Below, piece by piece: positions 47,435 through 57,559 of a DNA stretch of 64,000 nt. How positions within the stretch are numbered: the stretch's first letter is position 1; every line of letters begins with the position of its first letter. The position numbers and the translations under genes were made by a program. Under the pieces are notes generated by a model that searched no databases, was not told where the DNA came from, and was given only the letters and a program-made list of their open reading frames with translations. Source of the DNA: Ricinus communis (Eukaryota; Streptophyta; Magnoliopsida; Malpighiales; Euphorbiaceae); contig NC_063257.1 of assembly GCF_019578655.1 (NCBI RefSeq), forward strand, positions 21,514,001 through 21,578,000, given 5' to 3'.

Positions 47435-48567
47435 TGATAGGTCATAAATAGTTATACTTATTGTGCTTAATTCCCTTACAATTTGATTGAATAATGTACT
47501 TAATTATGGAAATTCTATTTATTCTGACTTAGGTGATGAAATATCAAGGATTGAGCAAAATTCAGTCCAAAGACATGTTTTAAGTCATCACTTGTCAAAA
47601 ACCAAGTCTTTTAGAGGAAAAGCAAAAATCTGTACAAAAGATCATTGTCAATAAGGTGTGACCACGCCTTAGACCCCATGAGCTACGCAAAAATCTGTAC
47701 AGAACATCATTGTCGATAAGGTGTGACCACGCCTTGCAATCCGTGAGCTGCTGAAACTTGCAGAAGAGAGCTTCAAATTTTTCAAGATAAATTCATGGTG
47801 GACCCATCTTTAGTTAAATTCCTCTATTTTTGGAAGTGCTGGATCAAGTATTCTTTATTTCTTGTTTTTATTATTTATGAATTTTTTATATTGATTGAAC
47901 TATGACTCAACTTTGATATTGATTTTTCTATTTCTAAACTTTGAGTTTGTGATCCGTAATTGTCATGAATGATTAACACAAGTAGCAAGGAGCTAACTCA
48001 TATGTGTGTGATTGCGGCCTTTTCAAATTACATAGCTTGCATGATACGCTCTAGGGAAACAATGGAACAAGGTTAATTCAATTGCAGTTAATCTCAATTA
48101 ATTAATGTTGGTTTAGTCATTCTCATTATTCTTAATGCTATCATTGAATTGATATGGAATGCTATCGTGCCCAGTTGACAAATGGTAAGTTTTGATTTGG
48201 ATGTTGGGTTTGGGTCAATTATATTAGGAAAATTACACTTGTTGCAGCTTTTCCGAATAAGTAGTCTAAGTACTTGAATAGAAAAATTGATATTTAAGCC
48301 TATGATCTTGATTACAATTGGATGGAATTAGCACTCTTGAATTGGAAATTTGTTAAGATTGATTTTTATTTACTTTAATATTCAGCCTTCATTATTTTTT
48401 GTTTATTTATAATTTTGATTCAAACATTCAAAATCCCCCCCATTTTCATTTTACCTTAAGAAGCTATCCACATTGGTCTCTTGGGGTTCGACCTGGTTTC
48501 ACTATTTCTATAAGTTAGTTTAGGAAAATCAGTAATTTATTTTGAAAGGTTTCGACAACCCGTTTCA
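47435..48567 (+). repeat. 5' LTR of element 3, with an internal deletion
   Basis: 1133 bp, TGATAGGTCATAAATAG to CCCGTTTCA. Compared with the 3' LTR it lacks about 345 bp at 47844, equivalent to 62466-62812, which includes the TATA box. Two copies of the palindromic unit (AAGGTGTGACCACGCCTT) lie at 47653-47670 and 47718-47735. Confidence 0.9.
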
Positions 48568-48571
48568 AATT

Positions 48572-48589
48572 TGGCGCCGTTTCCTGGGA
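48572..48589 (+). other. Primer-binding site of element 3
   Basis: TGGCGCCGTTTCCTGGGA, two changes from the Athila tRNA-Asp-type site, four bases after the LTR. Confidence 0.8.
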
Positions 48590-48626
48590 ACCTTTTTTAG
48601 TTTCTCATTGTTTAATTTATTTGTTT

Positions 48627-49774
48627 ATGACTCGTTCTTCTCAAGATATTGATTTGTAGTTTAATCCTGAAATTGAGAAGACAGCGCATCGATTAAGAAA
48701 GGAGACTAGGCAAAGAAAAAGTTGTCTCATAGAGGAGTTGGAAATAGATTTGGCTATTGGTGACACGTCTATTTTTCAAGAAGTTACAGAAAATATGGCG
48801 AACAGAACTCTCAAAGAGCTAGCCGCACCGGATTTAAATCAACAACCTTTATGCATTACATTTCCTAATATTACAGTTGATTTTGAATTAAAATCTGGTT
48901 TAATTCACTTACTCCCTTCTTTTCGTGGATGTGCAGGTGAAGATCCTCATAAACATTTGAAAGAATTCCATATTGTATGCTCCGGAATGAAGCCACATGG
49001 TGTGACCGAAGAGCAAATAAATCTTAGAGCTTTTCCCTTTTCTTTGAAGGATAAAGCAAAAGATTAGCTCTATTATCTACCCTCCGGTTCAATAACAATA
49101 TGGAATGAGATGAAAAGATTGTTCTTAGACAAGTTCTTCCCTACAACAAGAGCTGCCAACATCAGAAAAGAAATTTGTGGCATAACACAGTTCACTGGAG
49201 AAACATTGTATGAGTATTGGAAAAGGTTCAAGCAACTGTGTGCTAGATGCCCACATTATTAAATCTCTCTGCAACTCCTAATCCAATACTTCTATGAAGG
49301 ATTGTTGCCAATGGATGGGAGTATGATTGATGCAGCAAGTGGTGGAGCTTTGGTAGATAAAACACCTGAAGAAGCCAAGCAATTGATTTCAAACATGGCT
49401 GAAAATTCTCAGCAATTTGGTATAAGGGCTAATGGAGCTACAAGGCGAGTTAATGAGGTAAGCACTAAAAATCTTGAAAATCAAATTTCTGATTTAATTG
49501 CTTTGGTCTGTCAAATGGCTGTACGGAAATTGCAAATGGCAAAAGTTTGTGGAATATGCTTTGTTCAAGGACATCCCACTGATATGTGCCCAACATTACA
49601 ATAAGACTCGATACAATAGGCTAATGCTCTAGGCGGATTTACTGGTCAACCTCAAAGGAAGTATGACCCTTTTTCCAATCATTATAATCCTGGACGGAGA
49701 GATCACCCGAATTTGAGCTGTGGGAACCAAGGAGGACAACAAAATTATCCTTCCTAAAATTTCAATAGACAACC
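48627..49774 (+). pseudogene. Gag of element 3 (first part), interrupted by F3
   Basis: Begins MTRSSQDIDL at 48627, with a stop ten codons in. The gag core is FRGCAGEDPHKHLKEFHIVC, then LRAFPFSLKDKAKD and, after a stop at 49065, FLDKFFPTTRAANIRKEICGI and LYEYWKRFKQLCARCPH. Further on come DKTPEEAKQLISNMAENS and a CCHC knuckle CGICFVQGHPTDMC (about 49552-49593), then a Gly/Asn/Gln-rich tail. The frame reaches Gln-Pro at F3's target site (CAACC) and resumes after it at 51249. Gag forms the particle and binds RNA. Five or six stops, mostly TAG/TAA, so no full-length product. Confidence 0.85.
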
Positions 49775-51248
49775 TGATAGGCATCATATTATGCATATTT
49801 ACATGCCCAATTGTTTACATTCGTGTGCATAATTATCTCATTTTATGCTAGAATCACTTATCTTTTGGTTCCTTTCACGTTTCAAGTCATTATCGAAGGA
49901 CATTATCAATAATCAAGGGAAATACGCGCAATTACGTACCAGAATCCATCAAATTGAGCAAGGACTAGCATTCTGAGGTTGAGCACGGCCTGGACTCCGG
50001 CCGTGCTGAATTGTCAAGTAACTGCCCTCCAAGAGTGCCATTTTGGCACGGTTTCCGTAGCCACCACGGCCTCCACCATGGCCCGTGGTGGCTCAGCACC
50101 GGCTAGGGCACAGCTTGGAAGAGGTCAATGGAGCTGAATGCATAGGTTCAGCACGGCCTAGACTCCACCCGTGCTGATCAGCACAGGCTTGACCACGGCC
50201 GTGCTGAAGGGACTATATAGGCAAAAACGATTTGGTGAATTAGGATTCGATTTTCTAACTTCATTTCTATTATACGAACTTAAATCATTTGTTTCCAGAC
50301 CTCAATTCTCGACTTTGGGAGATCAATTTCATCAATTAAAGGAAGGATTACACTTGTTTCAACATCAAATTGAAGATCAAGACAAGATTTGGGAGCATTG
50401 AAGAGGCAAATTAGGGTGCTATTCTGAATTGGAAAATTAGGATTTCTCATCCAACTTGACGAAGAAGGGTGTACATGCCTTTAATTTGCTTTTCTGATTC
50501 TATTCCTTATTTTGTGATGCTTATTAGTATGAGTAGCTAAATTGTCAAACCCAATTGGGGTTCCTATGTTATTAGATTGATTTTAATGTTATGAAATTTT
50601 GATTGTCAATTCTTGATTCTTCTTGCTTTTATTATTAATGAGAAGTCACTTTATTCATGAGACGTTGTGAATTGTGGTATTTAGATTGCTTTATGTAATT
50701 GAGAAATTCATTTAGTATTCGAAAATTTGAATAGCAAGAACTGGTTAATAATCACTTAGAGATAAGGGTAATTGACTAGCCGGATTAAGAATTAACAAAG
50801 CTTAATAGAGGTAGGTTAAACCTTAATGCTAATCGAATAATCGATCATTAGGAAGAGATTCCAACTTTAGATTATTAGGTTTAGGAATTCGGTTATCTCG
50901 AGAGGGAGATCGAATTCAATTAAGACTTTGTCCACGGGTAATTGCAATTGATAATCAAATTAATCTTTATCTTCACTAAAATCCAATTAACTTAGGTTCC
51001 CTAAGGTTTGCTTCTTCTTCGAGAGTTTTCCTAAATCCTTTTAGATTATTTGACATTTAATTAATTATTTGTTCATAATTAATCATAGCATAACACTTCA
51101 TTGATTTATTTAGATTAGATAACATAAGATGCTACAGTAGGTCTAGGTTCACCCTTTCCCAAGAATACGACCTTGATACTCACCATTTGTGCTAGTCTCC
51201 ATCAATAGATTCACTGCCTTAGATTGTAGCTATGTAAATAGCCTATCA
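49775..51248 (+). mobile_element. Solo LTR F3 (Athila-like), TSD CAACC
   Basis: 1474 bp, TGATAGGCATC...GCCTATCA, plus strand, with a perfect 5-bp duplication CAACC at 49770-49774 and 51249-51253. Contains a GC-motif cluster (CACGGCC, GGCCGTG, GCACGG) at 49975-50205, then TATATA at 50214-50219 as a likely promoter. Same family as F1 and F2. It splits the gag of element 3 and is therefore younger than it. Confidence 0.9.
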
Positions 51249-52247
51249 CAACCTCAAGCTTCAAATTCAAGTATGTCCTTGGAAGATATTGTTAAAAATC
51301 TTGCTAAAAATATTCTTTAATTTCAATAGGAAACAAGGTCAGGCAATCAAATAACTCAATTGGCTACGTCAGTTAGTAAATTAGAGGCCTAAAATTCTGG
51401 AAAAATACCTTCGCAACCAGAAATAAATCCAAAGGAGAACGTTAGTGCAATTTCTCTAAGAAGTGGAAAGGAGATTCCTTCAGGCTCGATTCCACTTATG
51501 GAAAGTGAACTAAGGAAGGAAAATGAAGAAGAAGCTTCCTCTAAAGCATCACGTAGGGTAAAATTTGATCCTCCCCTATCTCTTTCATCTCACGCTCCAT
51601 TACCTCCTTTCCCTAGCAGATTAGCAAAGCTAAAAGAAGATGAGCAAGAAAAGGAGATCTTGGATATATTTAGGAAGGTGGAGATAAATATCCCATTATT
51701 GGATGCTATCAAGCAAATTCCTAACTATGCGAAGTTCTTGAAGGAATTGTGCACCAACAAAAGAAGGATGAAGGAAAAAGAGAAAGTGGTGGTAAGTAAG
51801 AATGTGTCGGCAATCTTGCAAAAGAATATGCCAGAAAAATGCAAAGATCCAGGTATGTTTTCATTACCTTATGTTATTGGTAATACGAAAATTGAGCGTG
51901 CCATGTTAGATTTGGGAGCTTCCACTAATGTCATGCCATTTTCTATTTATCAAGATTTAAAACTAAATGACTTGCAAAAGACTGGTGTGGTGATTCAATT
52001 AGCTGATCGTTCTTTCATTCATCCCCTTAGGGTAGTTGAAGATGTTTTGGTGCAGGTTAATGAGCTCATATTTCCTGTCGACTTTTACATTTTGGAAATG
52101 GATGGTAATTCCTCATCAAAATCAGCCTCGATTTTGTTAGGACGACCATTCATGAAAACTGCTAAGACAAAGATTAATGTAGATAAGGGTACTCTTTCCA
52201 TAGAATTTGATGGACAGATGTTAAATTTAATATTTTCGATGCAATAA
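51249..52247 (+). pseudogene. Gag end and protease of element 3
   Basis: After F3, frame pieces run to 51490 (SMSLEDIVKNLAKNI, ISLRSGKEIP). An open frame of 249 codons then runs from 51498 to 52247. It contains the linker IPNYAKFLKELCTNKRRMKE (about 51717), the aspartic-protease active site AMLDLGASTNVMPFSIY (about 51903) and the flap and C-terminal part VVEDVLVQVNELIFPVDFY, ILLGRPFMKTAKTKINVDKG. The protease domain itself is uninterrupted. The family cuts Gag-Pol into mature proteins. The stop at 52245 separates it from RT. Confidence 0.85.
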
Positions 52248-52300
52248 AATACCCTAATAATGTACGTTCTCTTTGCCATATTAATGTAATTGATCCAATT

Positions 52301-54170
52301 GTGCAGGAAGTTTTTACAAAAGAAAGTGTTGGTGATGAGCAAGAATTAGATGAAAAATCTAATTTTGAAGGAAATGATTATGAGATTGGTGTAGAAGAAT
52401 TATTTTCAGCAACATTATCTGAACCGACAAATTTCAATGCTGAAATTTCTAATATTAATGACAAGAGGTTACCTTCAATTGTGCAGGCACCAAAACTAGA
52501 ACTAAAAGCTTTACCGGATCACCTAAAATACGTGTATTTAGGTGATGACGAAACATTGCCTGTCATCATCCCAAAAGGACTAACAATGAAACAAGAAGGA
52601 AGATTGATTAAAGCTTTGAAGGAATACAAGGTTGTAATTGGTTGGACTTTGGCTGACATAAAAGGCATTAGTCCATCAATTTGCATGCACATGATTTTGC
52701 TAGAGGACGATGCTAAACCATCAAGGGAACCACAAAGGAGGTTGAACGCAGCCATGAAAGAAATTATCATGAAAGAGATACTCAAGCTGTTGGATGCAGG
52801 TATAATCTACCCAATCTCAGACAACAAATGGGTAAGTCCAATTCATGTTGTCCCCAAGAAAACTGGAATGATTGTGGTAAGGAATTTGAACAATGAACTT
52901 GTACCAATGCGTGTGCAAAATGGTTGGAGAATGTGTATAGATTTTAGGAAGCTTAATCAAGTGACTAGAAAAGATCATTTTCCTTTACCTTTCATTGACC
53001 AAATGTTAGAACGATTGGCAGGCAAATCTTTCTTCTGTTTTCTTGATGACTTTTCAGGATTTTATCAAGTTCCTATTGCACAAGAAGATCAAGAAAAAAC
53101 AACATTCACTTGTCCTTCCGGAACCTATGCTTATAGGCGAATGCCTTTTGGCCTCTGTAATGCCCCAGGTACGTTTCAAAGATGCATGATGAGTATTTCT
53201 TCTAAATATATTGAGAAATGCATTGAAATATTTATGAATGACTTTACTGTGTATGGGGATTCATTTGATGAATTCTTAGATAATTTAACCAAAGTTTTAA
53301 AGAGACATATAGAGACAAACTTGGTTTTAAATTATGAAAGTGTCATTTTATGGTCACCCAAGGCATTGTATTAGGGCATGTGATATCCTCCAAGGGTATA
53401 AAGGTTGATAAAGCAAAAGTGGATGTAATTGCAAACTTACCATACCTTACCAATGTTAGGGAAGTGCACTCTTTTCTTGGACATGCAGGATTTTATCGCA
53501 GATTTATCAAGGATTTCTCCAAGATCGCTTTGCCATTGATAAATTTACTACAAAAAGAAGTTCAATTCGAGTTTGGGGAAGAATGCAGAGAGGCGTTTGT
53601 AAAACTCGAAGATTTATTGACAAGTACACCTATTATTCAACCACCTCAATGGGATTTACCTTTTGAAATCATGTGCGATGCAAGCAATTATACAGTGGGA
53701 GCAATTCTAGGGCAGCGGATTGAGAAGAAAAATCATGTCATTTATTATGCTTCCAAGATGCCAAATTCCGCCCAATGCAATTACTCCACGACAGAAAAAG
53801 AGCTTTTATCAATTGTCTTTGCTTTGGATAAATTTTGATCTTATGTGCTTGGTTCTAAAGTTATTGTGTATTCTGATCATGCAGCTTTAAAGTATCTTTT
53901 AGCAAAGAAAGAATCAAAACCAAGGCTAATTCGAAGGATTTTTCTTCTTCAAGAATTTAACTTGAAAATCAAAGATAGAAAAGGAGTGGAGAGTTTTATT
54001 GTGGACCACTTGAGTAGGTTGATAAAGGAAGAAGATGACCTACCTTTCAATGACAATTTTCCTGATGAACATTTTGTTCCAACTCAAGGGTATGATTCCT
54101 TAGTATGCAGACATGGTCAATTATTTAGTCACAAAAAATCTACCTCATTGTCTTAGTAAGTCTAGGAAAG
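52301..54170 (+). pseudogene. Reverse transcriptase and RNase H of element 3
   Basis: A frame of 357 codons from 52301 carries the pre-RT APKLELKALPDHLKYVYLG and the RT fingers and palm: DAGIIYPISDNKWVSPIHVV (about 52792), WRMCIDFRKLNQ, FFCFLDDFSGFYQVPIA, YRRMPFGLCNAPGTFQRCMM. The active-site loop is FMNDFTVYG (about 53232), with Asn for the first catalytic Asp. A frameshift near 53345 leads to LGHVISSKGI and the connection FLGHAGFYRRFIKDFSKI. RNase H then shows FEIMCDASNYTVGAILGQR (about 53665), STTEKELLSIVFALDKF and, after a stop at 53836, [18 protein letters not shown]. The D-to-N change alone should abolish RT activity. Confidence 0.9.
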
Positions 54171-55423
54171 CAAAGATAAAGAGTGAGTCTAAGTATTATG
54201 TTTGGGATGAGCCCTTCCTATGGAAATTTTTTTATGATCAAGTGATTAGGAGATGTGTGCCTAAAAATGAATTCTAATCTATTTTAGCCTTTTGCCATGA
54301 TTATGCATGTGGAGGACACTTTGGACCTAAATGAACCATTATGGTTTATATTGGGAAACCTTGTTTAAAGATGCATATCAATTTTGCAAAGGTTGTGAGA
54401 TATGTCAAAAAGTAATAGCACTAAATCGCAAAAATGAAATGCCTCAAGTTCCAATTCTTATCTATGAAATATTTGATGTATGGGGCATCGATTTTATGGG
54501 TCCATTACCCTCTTCTTGTGGTTTTTCATATATACTTTTGGTTGTAGATTATGTATCAAAATGGGTGGAAGCTAAAGCCGCCAAAACTGATGATTCTCAA
54601 GCTGTTGTAGGTTTTATCAAGGCTTAACATCTTTAATAGGTTTGGGATTCCAAGAGCAATCGTCAGTGATCAAGGAACTCATTTTTGCAATAGATCGGTT
54701 GCAGCTTTAATGAACAAGTATGGAGTAAATCATAGAATAGCCACCGCATATCATCCTCAAACCAATAGACAAACCGAAGTTTCCAATAGGGAAGTTAAAT
54801 CCATCTTGGAGAAAACGGTGAATCCAGGAAGAAAGGATTGGAGCCTTTGTTTAGATGATGCTCTTTGGGCATACCACATAGCTTACAAAACTCCCATAGG
54901 AATGTCCCCTTATCGGTTAGTCTTCGGAAAAGCATGTCATTTACCGATAGAAATTGAGCATAAAGCCTATTGGGCAGTTCGACAATGCAATACGAACATG
55001 GATAAAGCTGGAATGTCAAGGCTACTGCAATTGCAAGGATTAGAAGAGTTGTGATTAGATGCCTATGAGAATTCAAGAATTTACAAAGAGAAGTCCAAAT
55101 TACTCCACGATAATATTCTTATTCGGAAACAATCTGAGATTGGTAAAAAAGTGTTGTTATGTAATTCTCGATTGAAGCTTATGCCTGGTAAGTTTCGCTC
55201 TCGATGGATCGGTCTATTTGTTGTTATTAATGTGTTCCCCTATGGTGCAGTGGAAATTAAAAGCTTGGATTTTGACAAAATCTTCAAAGTAAATGGTCAT
55301 AGATTGAAAATCTTCCAAGAGGGTGAATTGTTCCATGTCTCATCAGTTTCCCCTTGGATTACCCTACTTATCTGGATGACTGAAACATTTCCTCACTCTA
55401 TCGAGCAAAACGACGTTAAATGA
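54171..55423 (+). pseudogene. Integrase of element 3
   Basis: The zinc-binding HHCC region is frameshifted at about 54290-54410 (a CHDY frame, then FCKGCEICQK). The catalytic core has FDVWGIDFMGPLPSSCGFSY (first Asp, about 54472), the frame-broken [17 protein letters not shown] (about 54643-54690, second Asp) and [20 protein letters not shown] (Glu, about 54740-54800). [40 protein letters not shown] follows in two blocks at 54855-54980. The C-terminal domain KLMPGKFRSRWIGLFVV and NGHRLKIF ends at 55423. All three catalytic acids are still readable, but at least three breaks separate them. Confidence 0.85.
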
Positions 55424-56037
55424 ATTGCGCTATTGGGAGGCAATCCAAATGCTTTCTTTCTTTTTCTTTTATTCATTCCCTTTAAAAACTTCACTAAATT
55501 TATTTTATTTTCTAATATTTTTTTTAATGAAGAAGTTCAATTTTTTTTTCTGGCAGGAGGCTAATCTGGATAAGGCATTACCACACCGTTTTACAGCTCT
55601 CCCAAAAGTGTTAACAGAATTTGTTATAGAAGCCCGTTTCTTATAAGGCATGACCACACCTTGTTTCAAAATATCTTCTGTTTTGTTTTAAAAGAACTTC
55701 ACTTAATTTTACAGAAGATCATTTCTTATAAGGCGTGACCACGCCTTGTTTCAAAACATCTTCTATTTTATTTTAACGTCTGCACTTAATTTTACAGAAG
55801 CTCATTCCTTATAAGGCATGACCACGCCTTGTTTCAAAACATCTTCTGTTTTGTTTTGACATTCATTTTTTTTTACAAAAGCTCGTTCCTTATAAGGCGT
55901 GACCACGCCTTATTTCAAAATATCTTTTGTTTTGTTTTAACGATTTTGACTTCTCCATTTCATTTCCTTTATTTTTTTATTATTTATTTTATTTATTTTA
56001 TTTTTCTTATTTATTTTTTATATAAATTAAAAAAAGA
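55424..56037 (+). other. Pol-env spacer of element 3, with four palindromic tandem repeats
   Basis: Non-coding and T-rich. Four copies of an 81-85-bp unit (palindromes starting at 55645, 55730, 55813 and 55894) each carry AAGGCRTGACCACRCCTT preceded by CAGAAG-TCATT-type sequence. This is the same core as the 64-65-bp unit in the LTRs of elements 3 and C. An AT-rich run (55960-56035) leads to the env-like ATG. Confidence 0.85.
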
Positions 56038-57559
56038 ATGAAGGAAAGTTTTACAATAGCCACTATCATTTTCTTTGTTTTTCTTTGTAGCAGCAGCCAT
56101 TATTCACTTCTGCCTTCTCCGTCGAAACACCTAACAATCACCGATCATGGTGCGCCTTCTAATCCCGGCGACACGATAGTTCGCGAAGAAGAAAAAATGA
56201 CAGCAATCCCTCCACCCAACCCTAGCGAAGCAGTCCCTCCTTCAGAAACGACAGCAGTCCCTTCTTCTGAAACGACAACAGTCCCTCCACCCAACCCTAG
56301 CAAAGTAGTCCCCCCTTCAGAAATGACAGTAGTTCCTCCATATGCAAACGCAACAGCCTCGCCCAATGCTAATGAAGTAGTTCCTTTACCGAATGTCGAT
56401 GCAACAGCCTCGCCCAATGTCGACGTGACAGTTCATCAAGAAAAGAAAATGACAGCAGCCACTCGGGATGACGGCAAAACCATATTTAGGCGAACTCGCT
56501 TAGGAAAAAGGAAAGTTGTTCCACCACCATCACAAGCCGAATTAACTGGGTGTTTGAAATTCACTACCAAAGCCCGAAAGCACAGGTATGCGGATGTACG
56601 AACGCAAGCAATTAATCCAAGTAAGTATGTCGATACTCATTCTCTAGAAAAATTGAATATAAAGGAAGATTTTGATGCTATGATAGCTAGTCTGTGGTAG
56701 AAAACCTTAGTGACTGTTAGATACCCCACATTTGTTGAGTTGATTAGATAATTCTACACAACCTTTCAGTTTGAAATACCCAAGAATTTCACATTTGATA
56801 GTCCTAGAGTTGTGCAATATCGACTCCTAGGCAATGAATTTAAGCAATCAATCACTGAATTTAATTTGGCCCTAGGATTTGTTGATACTAAATTTTCCCT
56901 AACCAATCAATACAAAAGCTCTACTATAGATTTTGTTGATAATTTTGATTAGGCAAAACTCTGGAAGACCATGTTTTCTGACCCCATGCATGATGATCCT
57001 AGCAACTCTAAAGGTGTGTATCTTAATAAACCTAAATGGGTTTATATGCAACGATTTTTAGCATTCAGCTTCTCTGGTAGAAAAGACACAGCAAATGTAT
57101 GTACAAAAGCTGAACTTTATTTTATTTGGTCCATGTTGCATAAAAACACAATCAATTTGGGTTTTTGGTTGGGTTCGCAATTCAAATTTGTGTTGGCTCA
57201 TAAAAAGCATTTATGTTTAGGCTTTTTAATTACTCACTTGGTTGTTCGCCTTCGATTGCTTGATCTTGATAGTACTAACTTGCATATTGCCTGTGAGATG
57301 GAACCATTGGACATAGCTTGTTTGATGAAGATGCACGTGCTTGTGGAGAATAATGGGGTGTACTCTTTCCAAAAGCCTTCTCCGCACGGCCAAGGCGATC
57401 CTCCAAGATCTAGGAAACGCTCTTGCCCAACGAGCAATCTTCGTGATCCAAAGGATTCAACTGAACTAGATTTTGAAGCTCGTTTGGAAAAGATGGAACA
57501 AAAAATTTCAAAGATGAAGAGAAATTTAGACGCCTTGATAAAGCACTGGGGAGTTCTAC
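56038..57559 (+). pseudogene. Env-like ORF of element 3, interrupted by solo LTR H
   Basis: Open from 56038 for 220 codons. A hydrophobic N-terminal segment (about residues 5-25, FTIATIIFFVFLC core) could be a signal peptide or anchor. It is followed by Pro/Ser/Thr-rich near-repeats (VPPSET, PPPNPS; residues about 58-125) and a basic patch FRRTRLGKRK. After a stop at 56698 the frame goes on as VRYPTFVELI, FRLLG-like YRLLGNEFKQSITEFNLALGF and, from 56971, QRFLAFSFSGRKDTANVCTKAELYFIWSML. This resembles the 'putative plant transposon protein' domain. A heptad-like end, EARLEKMEQKISKMKRNLDAL, may form a coiled coil. The frame runs into H and, past it, reaches a stop at 60573-60575. The envelope role is only positional. 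Confidence 0.75.

Noticed and set aside
55829..56041. Phe/Ile/Tyr-rich open frame of 70 codons.
   Set aside because: Reads through the tandem repeats and T-rich spacer before the env-like ORF; composition effect.
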